Origin: Pirellula staleyi DSM 6068
Lineage (GTDB): Bacteria > Planctomycetota > Planctomycetia > Pirellulales > Pirellulaceae
Assembly: GCA_945870455.1 (NCBI GenBank)
Contig: CAMBSL010000012.1
Span: 1 to 46,062, forward strand
Reading direction: 5' to 3'
Length of the DNA: 46,062 nucleotides
Shown: one piece after another, positions 36,226 through 44,689 of the stretch
Layout: the number at the start of each line of letters is the position of its first letter
How positions within the stretch are numbered: the stretch's first letter is position 1
The notes under the pieces: generated by a model
Databases searched by the model: none
What the model saw: only the letters and a program-made list of their open reading frames with translations
Told to the model about the DNA's origin: nothing
Position numbers and translations under genes: made by a program

Positions 36226-37183
36226 AAGTTCTGGAGCGCAAACGAGAAGTCTGCTCTGTTTGTTCGGTTTCGTTCGTCCTGCGATCTTCTTAACCGCGAT
36301 CTTCGTAACGTTGGCAGCCTGTTCGTGTGCATTCGCTCAACAACAGGCAGTTCCACTGCCGGCTCAAGCTATACAGATTCAACAGCAACGCATGCTACAA
36401 AATCTAAAAGAGCGTGTGCAACCACGTGTTATTCTAGATGAGGATGTTGACGATGAGGATGCGGTTATTTGGGGACAGGGCGCTTTTCCGCAGATGGACC
36501 GCCAAACGATGCGGGAGTCCATGTTCGGTGCCTTGGGAGGATCCGAAGCAGCCTTCCAAAAACTCAAGCGAGAAAGCATCCAACGCGAATTGGACCGTAT
36601 CAACGTCATTTGCTCACTGACCAATGCCCAACAGGAAAAGTTAAACGAGGCCATCGAAATCGATATTCAACATGTCCATGCCAAAATCGAGACCGCTCTG
36701 AGCAAATTTGACTCGAAAATGACAGTGCAGCAATTTCAACAAATTCAACAAGAAATTCATATAGTCACCGGCACACTCAACGCCGGTTCACAGCAAGATG
36801 GAGAAATCTGGCGAAAAGTCCTTCGCTCTCAACTCACCGCAGAACAATCTGCAAGAATCGAGGAGGACAAGCAGAAAGTGGAAGCGAACCAATCGCGAAC
36901 GCAGCGGCTCAAAATCCTTTTACGCTTGCAACGAAAACTGGGACTGACGGGAAAGCAAAGGAATGCGTTGAGTGAATGGATCAAGGAGAAAAAGCAGACC
37001 CAATTTGATTTTGCTACCATTTGGAAATTGTTGGCTTCCGTCGACGACAACCAGATTCCATTCACAGCCACCCAGCGCAAGTTGCTCGAACAACCTCTCG
37101 GTCCGGCCGATATCGCAAATATGCCGACGGGCGAGTTCCCCCAATTTAATGTGGTTCCTATGATTCAGATTCGCCAACGATGA
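36206..37183 (+). CDS. secreted Gln-rich helical protein, second of a related pair
   Basis: The 325-residue product starts with a long basic n-region and a hydrophobic segment (FVRPAIFLTAIFVTLAAC) ending near CAFAQQQ. A Cys in AACSCAF could be a lipidation site, but the -1/-3 residues are not ideal. The mature part is Gln- and charge-rich helix, with LDRINVICSLTNAQQEKLNEA, LRLQRKLGLTGKQRNALSEW and FTATQRKLLEQ matching, in order, the three helical motifs of the preceding protein. The two are probably ancient paralogues. Its last four bases overlap the next gene (ATGA). Function unknown. Confidence 0.8.
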   Translation: MMRQSVRSSGAQTRSLLCLFGFVRPAIFLTAIFVTLAACSCAFAQQQAVPLPAQAIQIQQQRMLQNLKERVQPRVILDEDVDDEDAVIWGQGAFPQMDRQTMRESMFGALGGSEAAFQKLKRESIQRELDRINVICSLTNAQQEKLNEAIEIDIQHVHAKIETALSKFDSKMTVQQFQQIQQEIHIVTGTLNAGSQQDGEIWRKVLRSQLTAEQSARIEEDKQKVEANQSRTQRLKILLRLQRKLGLTGKQRNALSEWIKEKKQTQFDFATIWKLLASVDDNQIPFTATQRKLLEQPLGPADIANMPTGEFPQFNVVPMIQIRQR

Positions 37184-38304
37184 TTAAGCTTGAGATGAAC
37201 TACCAAAGTGCCTTTTTTCGTTCGCAGACCTGTAGGGCTCCCAATGGGCTCCTGCTCTTGGTTGGATTCCTCTGCGTGGTTACGCAAGTTACAGGCGCTC
37301 GGGCGCAGGCGAAAATTGGCCGAGACGGCAATGCAGTCCAGGGTCAAACCGTTCCGCGAGACGTTCGAGAGATTTACGATCGTGGATTGCTTTGGCTTGA
37401 AAATACGCAAGATGAGAGCGGTGGATGGAGCAAGACGGGAGGGATGTCCGGAGGAGGTGTTTCCGGATTGGCTCTCATGGCGTTCCTTGCGTCCGGCGAG
37501 GACCCAAATTTCGGCAAATACAGCATACCGGTTCGCAAATCGATTCAGTCCATCATTCGAGGGCAGAATCCAAACACCGGTTATCTAGGCGATAGCATGT
37601 ACCAACATGGGTTCGCGACTCTTGCGCTGGCGGAGGCGTATGGCGCGATTGATGAGCGAAATTTTTGGCCGGCCGATGCGGATAGCAAACGCACTCGATC
37701 GATAGGTCAGGCATTGGAACTGGCGATTCGAACATCGGTAACTAGCCAGGACAAGAACACCTTTGGCGGCTGGCGATATTCGCCCGATGCGAGCGACTCG
37801 GATACATCGGTTGCCGGCGCCATTCTGATGTCGCTTTTGGCGGCTCGCAACGCTGGGATCGAAGTTCCGGACAAGAATATTGACCGAGCCATCAAGTACT
37901 TTACAAGCATGACGTCCAGCAGTGGACAAGTCGCCTATGCAGGTGGCATGGGTGGTTTTGATAATTCACCGGCGAGAGTCTCCATAGCCACCTTGGTCTA
38001 CGCCATTGCCGGGAGAAAAGACCTCAAGGAATTCAAGGCTACCTCTTCGTTTCTAAAGTCGTCGGATTCGAACGAGGTGAACGATCATTATGGCGAGTAC
38101 ACGGCTTACTACAAAGCCCAGGCGCTCTTCCAGACGGATTTGCCTACTTGGGAGAAATGGAACAAGAATCTCATTCTAGAACTCAAGAAGAAGCAGAAAT
38201 CGGACGGCCATTTTGACGGCAATTTTGGACCTGCAGTCGCAACGTCGATGAACCTCTTGGCTCTCGCTCTTAATTTTCGCTTTTTACCCATTTACGAACG
38301 ATAG
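37180..38304 (+). CDS. secreted prenyltransferase/squalene-cyclase-fold protein
   Basis: After a signal peptide (NGLLLLVGFLCVVTQVTGARAQ) the 374-residue protein shows tandem alpha/alpha-barrel repeats: IYDRGLLWLENTQDESGGWSK, IRGQNPNTGYLGDS, NTFGGWRYSPDASDSDTSVA, and KKKQKSDGHFDGNFGPAVAT. This is the prenyltransferase/squalene-oxidase repeat fold. Catalytic motifs for cyclisation (DXDD) are not evident, though DASDSDTS occupies a similar place. Export to the periplasm makes a terpene-cyclase role unlikely; many planctomycete homologues are of unknown function and probably bind protein or lipid. It overlaps the preceding gene by 4 bases. Confidence 0.85.
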   Translation: MIKLEMNYQSAFFRSQTCRAPNGLLLLVGFLCVVTQVTGARAQAKIGRDGNAVQGQTVPRDVREIYDRGLLWLENTQDESGGWSKTGGMSGGGVSGLALMAFLASGEDPNFGKYSIPVRKSIQSIIRGQNPNTGYLGDSMYQHGFATLALAEAYGAIDERNFWPADADSKRTRSIGQALELAIRTSVTSQDKNTFGGWRYSPDASDSDTSVAGAILMSLLAARNAGIEVPDKNIDRAIKYFTSMTSSSGQVAYAGGMGGFDNSPARVSIATLVYAIAGRKDLKEFKATSSFLKSSDSNEVNDHYGEYTAYYKAQALFQTDLPTWEKWNKNLILELKKKQKSDGHFDGNFGPAVATSMNLLALALNFRFLPIYER

Positions 38305-38321
38305 AACATCGATTGGCCAAT

Positions 38322-41231
38322 ATGCATTTCACAAAAACAATCGTGTTGATCCTTTGTCATTTTGCTGTACTGCAATGGGCGAACATTCAAGCTGCCGACC
38401 CCAAACCTGCAATTCCACCGAAGATTGACAAGTCGGTAGGAACGCTCCATTTGATTGGTGGAGATGTCTACAGAGGAGAGATCGCTAGCGGCTCCAATCA
38501 AGAAGCCAACGGTGCTCTGATCTGGCGGTGCCCTGCATTCGCTTCGGACTTGATCGTCCCATGGAACGCCATCGACCGATTGACACAGCCCATCTTAGAA
38601 GCTCCGCAACCAGAACCTCAGTCTACGGACTCCAATGCGGAAATGTTTGTGTTCGAACTGCAATCCGGCGAAACCGTATCCGGACGATTTGCAAACATGA
38701 TGGATCCGTGGATTGAAGTGGATAGTCCGTTGGCGGGGAAACATAAACTGCCTATTGAATCCATTCGAAGCATCTTGCGTATAAGGCCATCGATGGTTGC
38801 CCAGGGCGGCTCGCTTGCCATCTCGGACTGGAAACAAGTTGCGCCACCCATCAAGGCAGGGGGCCGAAGCAAGTGGTTCGAACGGACGGGTTCCTACGAT
38901 ACGGAAACGGCAGGGACAGCCATCACGCAGCAAGTCTCGGTTCCAGACTTGGTTGCCATCGATATCGAAGTCGCTTGGGAGCAAGCCAGCCCGAATTGGA
39001 TGTTAACGCTCGGGGAACCGCGTCGCATGGAGTTGCATTTCCGAAAGCTTGAAACGCGAAACATGATCTCGATCACGATTCTTGTCGATGATGAACTTTC
39101 AGCAGATATTGAAACGGTTCAGATTCCAAGCGATGGATTGAGCTCGATATCTCTGAGGATGCTGTGCGATTCCAATCGAGGTCGCTTTGTGTTATTGCAG
39201 AACGGAATTCCTATCGCACAATTGCGTTTGACGAAGTCGATGCGTTTGACCGGTCGGCATAGCCTGACATTCACCAATATCGCGCAAGGCAAGGTCTCTC
39301 TCCGCGAACTGAGAGTCTATCCATCGGTTTTCACTGCCCCATTCATGAAACCCAAGGGAACGCCTAACGCAAATCCAGATGAGGCTCGCGTGACCGAAAC
39401 ACTATTGCGCAACGGAGAAACCTTTGTGGGCCGGCCAAGCCAATTCGACGCCGCCTCGCGATCCTTCGGATTTGCGGATGGAAACACCAACCTTGGCCGC
39501 GTTTCGATTGAGCAAGTCGAGAGAATCGAGTTTCCGCCTAGCGATATAACAACAACATCCAACGAGAGCAAACCCTTTTTTGTGGCGGAACTCAAGTCGG
39601 GAGCCACGTACTTCGGGCAAGCTGCCAAAATGCAAGGGGACAAAATCCTCTTGACCATTGATTCCATAAAGACCACGGTGCAAATTCCTGTTCAAGACCT
39701 GCAATCGATTGGGCTGAGCGTTTCGCGAGCAAGCAATCCCAAAACCATGGAACCAATCGCCTTGGCGCAAATGATGAAGTTTGTGTCACCGTGGACAACA
39801 TCGACGGGAAGGATCGATCGAGTCGCGGCAATTGCGGCTAAGGGAAATGGTGCAGACAATCGTCCAAAACTATTCTGGAAACCATTCGCAACGAACTCCG
39901 TTGCACTGGCTCGAGATGCGACAGGCACAATCGAGCCCCTTTTGATTGGACCGGCAAAGTCCGCTATCCGTTTGACGGATGCCCGAAACGTGAACCCAAA
40001 GACCGGGCAAAAGCCGACCGTGCCAGATTATGGCCGACCTTTGAAAGCCGATGAGCCATCGCTGTTCCTAAAGAGCGGCGACTGTTTCCCCGCCGTGGTG
40101 GACATCCTTGATGAAACACAAATGAAATTCAAGTCTGAGATTTTCGAGGCGGGCCAAATTGAGAATGAGTACGTGCGAGGCATCCGAGTACTTGCCGATA
40201 CTGGCACCGACATCAATGAAAAAGGAGTCCGAAAAAGACTGCTCACTTTACCTCGCTCGCAGCGAAGCAATCCTCCTTCTCATTTGATTGTTTCCAGAGA
40301 AGGAGATGCCATTCGCGGCCATTTGAAAGGGCTGACACCGGATATCGCGACCATAGAGGTCCGCGGATCGGAGTGTGCAATCATGATGAAGACGGTAGCT
40401 GAAATCATTTGGTTGCTCGACGCGCCCGAAATCGTTCCGCTCGGAAAGGAGCTCGAGAAAAAATCGACTCCCAAAATCGAACCGAAGTCAAACGGTTCCG
40501 ATTCGAATCGCGAGCTTGAGTGTCAAGCGTTGTTCAGTTCGGGCACTCGCATCAGCGTTGTACCTGACCGCATTGAGAACGGCATCCTATACGGCCAACA
40601 TCCTCAATTAGGTAATTGCCAAATCGATCTTTCTAAGATTGCTCGATTGGTGCTTGGGGATGCGATTATGGAGGAAGCGGAAAGGAACCGATTTGGAAAA
40701 TGGCGACTTGAAAACGCCATCGATCCCAAGTTCGTCAATGATTTGGATTCGCCCGAAGAAGGTGGGGCAGCCAACAATCCGAATTCCGTGTTTGCGAAAA
40801 TGATAGGTGAGGCGGCACCCGAATTTGAACTTAAGAAGATGGACGGGGCCTTGTTGCGATTATCCGACCTACGAGGGAAAATTGTCGTACTTGATTTCTG
40901 GGCAACATGGTGCGGCCCATGCATTGCATCGTTGCCAAAGTTGACTGAGATTTCGCAAGAGTACAAAGGCGCAGGCGTTGAGTTGGTCACGATCAATATC
41001 GAACAGAAACCGGCCGAGATTCAAGCCATGTTGAGCAGGCTGGAGATCAATCCAACGGTCGTCTTGGACTCGGACGGTGCGATCGCGAGGGCTTATCGAG
41101 CACAGGCGATTCCGCAAACAGTCGTAATTGATCGAATGGGAAATGTTTCTCAAGTCATCGTTGGTGCCGGAGATTCATCGGAGAAAAAAGTCCGCGAAAC
41201 ACTCGACATGATGCTTAACACCAAGCTCTAA
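38322..41231 (+). CDS. periplasmic multi-module beta protein with C-terminal TlpA-like thioredoxin domain
   Basis: From the ATG at 38322 (the track start 38313 is a TTG) the protein has 969 residues with a signal peptide (TIVLILCHFAVLQWANIQAA). I count seven related ~45-residue beta modules of the form L-x-x-G-x-x-x-x-G ... I-P-x-x-x-I-x-x-I at about 40-88, 107-154, 357-404, 418-465, 579-624, 653-699 and 734-778. A jelly-roll-like segment (~180-337) separates the second and third. Residues ~825-969 are a thioredoxin-fold domain (IGEAAPEFEL, DFWATWCGPC at ~858-867) of the TlpA/ResA type, with both redox cysteines. The domain probably reduces or exchanges disulfides on envelope proteins. The gene ends the five-gene operon. 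Confidence 0.85.
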   Translation: MHFTKTIVLILCHFAVLQWANIQAADPKPAIPPKIDKSVGTLHLIGGDVYRGEIASGSNQEANGALIWRCPAFASDLIVPWNAIDRLTQPILEAPQPEPQSTDSNAEMFVFELQSGETVSGRFANMMDPWIEVDSPLAGKHKLPIESIRSILRIRPSMVAQGGSLAISDWKQVAPPIKAGGRSKWFERTGSYDTETAGTAITQQVSVPDLVAIDIEVAWEQASPNWMLTLGEPRRMELHFRKLETRNMISITILVDDELSADIETVQIPSDGLSSISLRMLCDSNRGRFVLLQNGIPIAQLRLTKSMRLTGRHSLTFTNIAQGKVSLRELRVYPSVFTAPFMKPKGTPNANPDEARVTETLLRNGETFVGRPSQFDAASRSFGFADGNTNLGRVSIEQVERIEFPPSDITTTSNESKPFFVAELKSGATYFGQAAKMQGDKILLTIDSIKTTVQIPVQDLQSIGLSVSRASNPKTMEPIALAQMMKFVSPWTTSTGRIDRVAAIAAKGNGADNRPKLFWKPFATNSVALARDATGTIEPLLIGPAKSAIRLTDARNVNPKTGQKPTVPDYGRPLKADEPSLFLKSGDCFPAVVDILDETQMKFKSEIFEAGQIENEYVRGIRVLADTGTDINEKGVRKRLLTLPRSQRSNPPSHLIVSREGDAIRGHLKGLTPDIATIEVRGSECAIMMKTVAEIIWLLDAPEIVPLGKELEKKSTPKIEPKSNGSDSNRELECQALFSSGTRISVVPDRIENGILYGQHPQLGNCQIDLSKIARLVLGDAIMEEAERNRFGKWRLENAIDPKFVNDLDSPEEGGAANNPNSVFAKMIGEAAPEFELKKMDGALLRLSDLRGKIVVLDFWATWCGPCIASLPKLTEISQEYKGAGVELVTINIEQKPAEIQAMLSRLEINPTVVLDSDGAIARAYRAQAIPQTVVIDRMGNVSQVIVGAGDSSEKKVRETLDMMLNTKL

Positions 41232-41270
41232 GGCGATCGGCAGATTGCAGTATCCCAACCCGAAGCTTAA

Positions 41271-41397
41271 CGGCTCGTTGCTTTGATGGATTGTGAGACG
41301 GGGTGTTCGAAAGTGGCATGGCCGTCTCGCCCATGGATTCGCGAGCGAGCGAACTCGTGCCACGCGATGGTAACCCGTACCCGTAAGCAAGGAGCCG
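41271..41397. mobile_element. MITE-like element A
   Basis: A 127-base element bounded by CGGCTCGTTGCTT (41271-41283) and its near-perfect inverted copy AAGCAAGGAGCCG (41385-41397; 12 of 13). It contains an inner stem GAGACGG/CCGTCTC (41295-41328). No ORF is inside. The termini match those of element B 20 bases away, which suggests mobile non-autonomous DNA. No transposase is in the window. Confidence 0.6.
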
Positions 41398-41416
41398 ACT
41401 GCAATCCCTCGCGTGA

Positions 41417-41535
41417 CGGCTTGTTGCTTCAATGGTAAGACGGACTTCCTAGTCCGTCGAATTCCCCATTGACGGACTTGGAAGTCCGTCTTATCGCCCG
41501 TACCCAATAACGACATCACTAAAAGCAACAAGCCG
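41417..41535. mobile_element. MITE-like element B with double internal palindrome
   Basis: A 119-base element with perfect 13-bp terminal inverted repeats CGGCTTGTTGCTT (41417-41429) and AAGCAACAAGCCG (41523-41535). The core is TAAGACGGACTTCC (41436-41449) paired with GGAAGTCCGTCTTA (41480-41493), and each half is itself a hairpin (GACGGACT..AGTCCGTC; GACGGACTT..AAGTCCGTC). The left end CGGCTYGTTGCTTYRATGG and the internal CCCGTACCC are shared with element A. I recall similar GACGGACTTCCTAGTCCGTC repeats in Pirellulaceae genomes. Confidence 0.7.
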
Positions 41536-41561
41536 GTGAGTATCGGGTTATGATCGGTAGT

Positions 41562-41601
41562 TTTCAGTCTGCGGCTCGCCTAAGGCGACTGACCGCTGAA
41601 A
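41562..41601. repeat. palindromic repeat after the MITE-like pair
   Basis: TTTCAG (41562-41567) and CTGAAA (41596-41601) enclose an inner stem TCGCC/GGCGA around TAA, followed by GGCGTAAGCCGCC. It is a third palindromic unit in the 435-base gap between the convergent thioredoxin-domain and GSDH genes. No T-run follows, so terminator function is uncertain. The remaining ~60 bases before the GSDH stop show nothing. Confidence 0.6.
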
Positions 41602-41666
41602 TGGCGTAAGCCGCCAGTGGGATGAGTCACGGATGGCATGCTGATAGCTTACCTACCAAGCTGAAA

Positions 41667-44660
41667 CTATTTTAGACCTTCCAAATACGCAAGCAGATCG
41701 GCCGCTTGCTGTTGGGTTAGATTGGATAGTAGCTCGACCGGCATGAGCGATTGAGTCGACCGTTTTTCCATTTCAATACTGTCGATAGCAATTGTGATTG
41801 GTTCGCCTGTACCAGGTTGCAACGTAAGTTCCTCATCCGTACGTTTGAGTACTCGGCCGATGGTCGTAGAGCCATCGCTCGTTAAGACGATGATGGCTTG
41901 ATACGCTTCCTCGATGGACTCATCCGGTTTGATGATCTGATCTAGAAGTTTTTCTCGGGGATACTTCTTACCGATTTTGCTTAGATCCGGACCGGTCGAT
42001 TTCGCCTGCCCGTCCACCCGATGGCATTGATTGCACTGACCTACCCCTCTTTCAAACAGCTTCTTTCCTGAATCGCTTTTGCCATCTACGGCGAGGAGTG
42101 TGGCAGATGACCAACCGCTTCCTAGTCGCTCAATCCGCTGATCCGGTCTCGCCAATGGCTCGATAGCATCACGAATGACATCCTCGCTTTCAAGTGCTCG
42201 AAGGATGATTGAATCGCGGAACGCTTTAGGGACGCTGCCACTTCGTATCGCGTGAACGAGAAACATACCGCTGGTCGAATCTGCTAAGAGTCGCTCACAC
42301 GCCTCCATTCGTTCCTTGTCGTTCACCTGCCCAACAGGAGCGGTAACCCGATCGAGCGCACCTCGAATCGACTCCTCCTTGGGAAGTTGGAGGATCCAAT
42401 CGTGGATCAACTGCACTCCTTTTTCGTCAACAGAGTGGGCACCGATATGAGGCATTCGTCCCGTACCAGACTTCGCCATGCGATAAAGGATCAATGACTG
42501 GGCCGGTGAACCGGGTGCGATTAACTTAGCATCGCGAAATCCATAGTCACCCTTCATCGGTGGCATATCAACCGACTTGGTGTCGGCTAGCGATTTGGCA
42601 AAGGGCATGTCAAGGTTCGACGATCCCACCGCTCCAAACATATGGCAGTGCGCGCAATTGACGTGGAGATACGATCGCGCTCGGACGTTGAGTGAGGCTG
42701 CCGCATTTTCCGAAGATGCCATGCAAGTGAAACGTTCGTCGCTGGCAGGTTGCTTTTCCTTGCCGAGTGCGGCGAATCCTTGTCGAATCAGGGTTCGCCA
42801 GCTATCCGACTTTTCGTTTGGCTTTCGCAGTTGAGCTTCCAACATGCCAAGCGATTCACCCGCCCATGTTGTGTGGCAAGTTCTGCATTGGCTTCGAGAT
42901 GGGAAATTCCATGTCATTTTTTGGTTAGGTTGTTGCGGATCATCTGAGTCAAGGGCAACGGATCTTTGCCCCCCATCGGCTGGAACGAGAGTGGCATCGG
43001 ATTGGTCATCATTCCATCGGTAGCTGTAGTAGCGCCAATCCGCGACTGCGTTCAAGTGAGCAATCTGAGTTTCTAACGCGATACGGCTTGATTCATCCCC
43101 AGGGCGTACTTGAATCGTATAGGTCTTGGCTAGTACGGTACCCGGCGGATATTTTACTTTGGTTTTGAACCAGTCAATGGTTGGTTGTTCGTCTTGGTAA
43201 AAGGTCGCTTGCCCATCGCCTGGGATCGCCAACAAATATTCGGCTTGGGCGCCATCGGCCCACATCGAGGTATTGAGTTCATATGTCGCGACGCCTGGCG
43301 CTGGCTTACGAGTCTTGATATCAGACCACAGTCCGGAGCGCGAGAGTGCGAAAGGGAATTGCTTCTTCTGCTGGCTGGGCTCTTGCTTTGCTTCCGGGTT
43401 CTCCTTGAAACGGTACAACCCTGCCTTTTGTTGATCGTTCGAATAGTCGCAAACCAACAGATCTCCATCGTGATCGATCGCAAAGCAAATCGGCTTGACG
43501 TTGCTGGCTGCGATTTCGATCGGCAACGCCACCTTTTCCTTGTCGAATCCAACGGACCAGAATCGTTTCGTAATCCAATCGCCAAAAATGTATTTGCCTT
43601 GCAATCCGGTACGTTGCGCCCCGCGATAGACGATACCGCCTGTGACCGAGGCGGCGTCTGCATGGCTAAGTACAACATCTGCAGGGAGGATGGGCGTTGG
43701 CCCGACTTTGCCATGAATGTTGACGTCACCTGGCCCCTCTTTGATGGACCATCCGTAGTTGCCGCCCGATCGAACGCGATAGACCATTTCGTACATTTCC
43801 CATCCAACATCGCCCACCCATAGATCGCCCGTGGCCCTGTCAAAGCTCATCCGCCACGGATTGCGAAATCCGAATGCATAGACCTCATGTTTGACACCTG
43901 AAAGATGAACGAATGGATTGTCTTTTGGAATCGAATATGCTCTGTCTGTGTCGGGATGATCCACATCGATTCGCAAGATCGAAGCGTAGAGATCCGTGAT
44001 GTCTTGACCCGTGCTCAGCCTATCTGGAGGCGAAGGAACTTCGAGGTCACCTATCGAAATGTAGAGATAACCATCGGGTCCGAAAAGGAGTGTGCAGCCA
44101 TTGTGACCACCGCCTCCGCAGGTCAATATGGTTACTTCGCTTGTGAGATCGATAGTGGGTTCCGGTTCCTCCGTAACTCGAAAGCGTGCGATGTGAGTTC
44201 CGTTGGGGTCCTTGGGGCTAGTTGGATTGACGATATAGCAAACGTACGCAAATCGGTTTTCCAAGAAGTTTGGATGAAACACGATGCTGTAGACGTCGAT
44301 CCGCTTTTTGGCAGGTAAGATCGATTGCAAATCGCACATTAGACTCGGCTGAAGATCGGGATGGGATTCCGAAAATGAGACCACTTTGCCCTTCTGCTCA
44401 ACGACGACCAGCCGATCCGTTCCTGGCAGGGGGACCATAGCAACTGGCCCGGTGAATTCTTGCTTTGGATATGCCCGCTCCAGGACAAAGGGCAAGGGAG
44501 GGTCGGGGGTTCCAACAAACATGGAATCGTTCCATGGAACCCTTGTTGCGGACTCTTGTGCGAAACTATCGCATGTCGTGGCCACCAAGCAGGCAGCAAC
44601 CCAAAAAAGCAAAGGCGGGTTGTTCATAGAATTGGCGGTCGATCGGCGTTGAATGTGCAT
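41667..44660 (-). CDS. secreted glucose/sorbosone dehydrogenase-like protein with c-type cytochrome and heme-binding (TIGR02603-type) domains
   Basis: After a signal peptide the N-terminal ~420 residues form a GSDH/PQQ-type propeller: GPVAMVPLPGTDRLVVVEQKG, GGGGHNGCTLLFGPDGYLYI, FGFRNPWRMSFDRATGDLWV, GGNYGW. A middle domain (LNTSMWADGAQAEYLLAIP) carries CRTCH (~590) and CAHCH (~670). The C-terminal part carries CNQCH (~877), then GPDLSKIGKKYPREKLLDQIIKP and IIVLTSDGSTTIGRVLKR, the putative heme-binding domain of planctomycetes. It is probably a periplasmic sugar or alcohol dehydrogenase passing electrons to its own hemes. The start at 44660 has AGGA 10 bases upstream; 44627 is an alternative. 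The gene is complete at 997 residues. Confidence 0.88.
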   Translation of the reverse strand: MHIQRRSTANSMNNPPLLFWVAACLVATTCDSFAQESATRVPWNDSMFVGTPDPPLPFVLERAYPKQEFTGPVAMVPLPGTDRLVVVEQKGKVVSFSESHPDLQPSLMCDLQSILPAKKRIDVYSIVFHPNFLENRFAYVCYIVNPTSPKDPNGTHIARFRVTEEPEPTIDLTSEVTILTCGGGGHNGCTLLFGPDGYLYISIGDLEVPSPPDRLSTGQDITDLYASILRIDVDHPDTDRAYSIPKDNPFVHLSGVKHEVYAFGFRNPWRMSFDRATGDLWVGDVGWEMYEMVYRVRSGGNYGWSIKEGPGDVNIHGKVGPTPILPADVVLSHADAASVTGGIVYRGAQRTGLQGKYIFGDWITKRFWSVGFDKEKVALPIEIAASNVKPICFAIDHDGDLLVCDYSNDQQKAGLYRFKENPEAKQEPSQQKKQFPFALSRSGLWSDIKTRKPAPGVATYELNTSMWADGAQAEYLLAIPGDGQATFYQDEQPTIDWFKTKVKYPPGTVLAKTYTIQVRPGDESSRIALETQIAHLNAVADWRYYSYRWNDDQSDATLVPADGGQRSVALDSDDPQQPNQKMTWNFPSRSQCRTCHTTWAGESLGMLEAQLRKPNEKSDSWRTLIRQGFAALGKEKQPASDERFTCMASSENAAASLNVRARSYLHVNCAHCHMFGAVGSSNLDMPFAKSLADTKSVDMPPMKGDYGFRDAKLIAPGSPAQSLILYRMAKSGTGRMPHIGAHSVDEKGVQLIHDWILQLPKEESIRGALDRVTAPVGQVNDKERMEACERLLADSTSGMFLVHAIRSGSVPKAFRDSIILRALESEDVIRDAIEPLARPDQRIERLGSGWSSATLLAVDGKSDSGKKLFERGVGQCNQCHRVDGQAKSTGPDLSKIGKKYPREKLLDQIIKPDESIEEAYQAIIVLTSDGSTTIGRVLKRTDEELTLQPGTGEPITIAIDSIEMEKRSTQSLMPVELLSNLTQQQAADLLAYLEGLK

Positions 44661-44689
44661 GGCGGTAGGATCCTACTTCTCAAATTTGC

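Noticed and set aside
41175-41531. 118-residue minus-strand ORF over the MITE-like elements
   Set aside because: It is made of palindromic repeat DNA and overlaps the end of the thioredoxin-domain gene.
43185-43823. 212-residue plus-strand ORF and 229-residue minus ORF 43154..43843
   Set aside because: Both overlap the GSDH gene in other frames and show no domain pattern.
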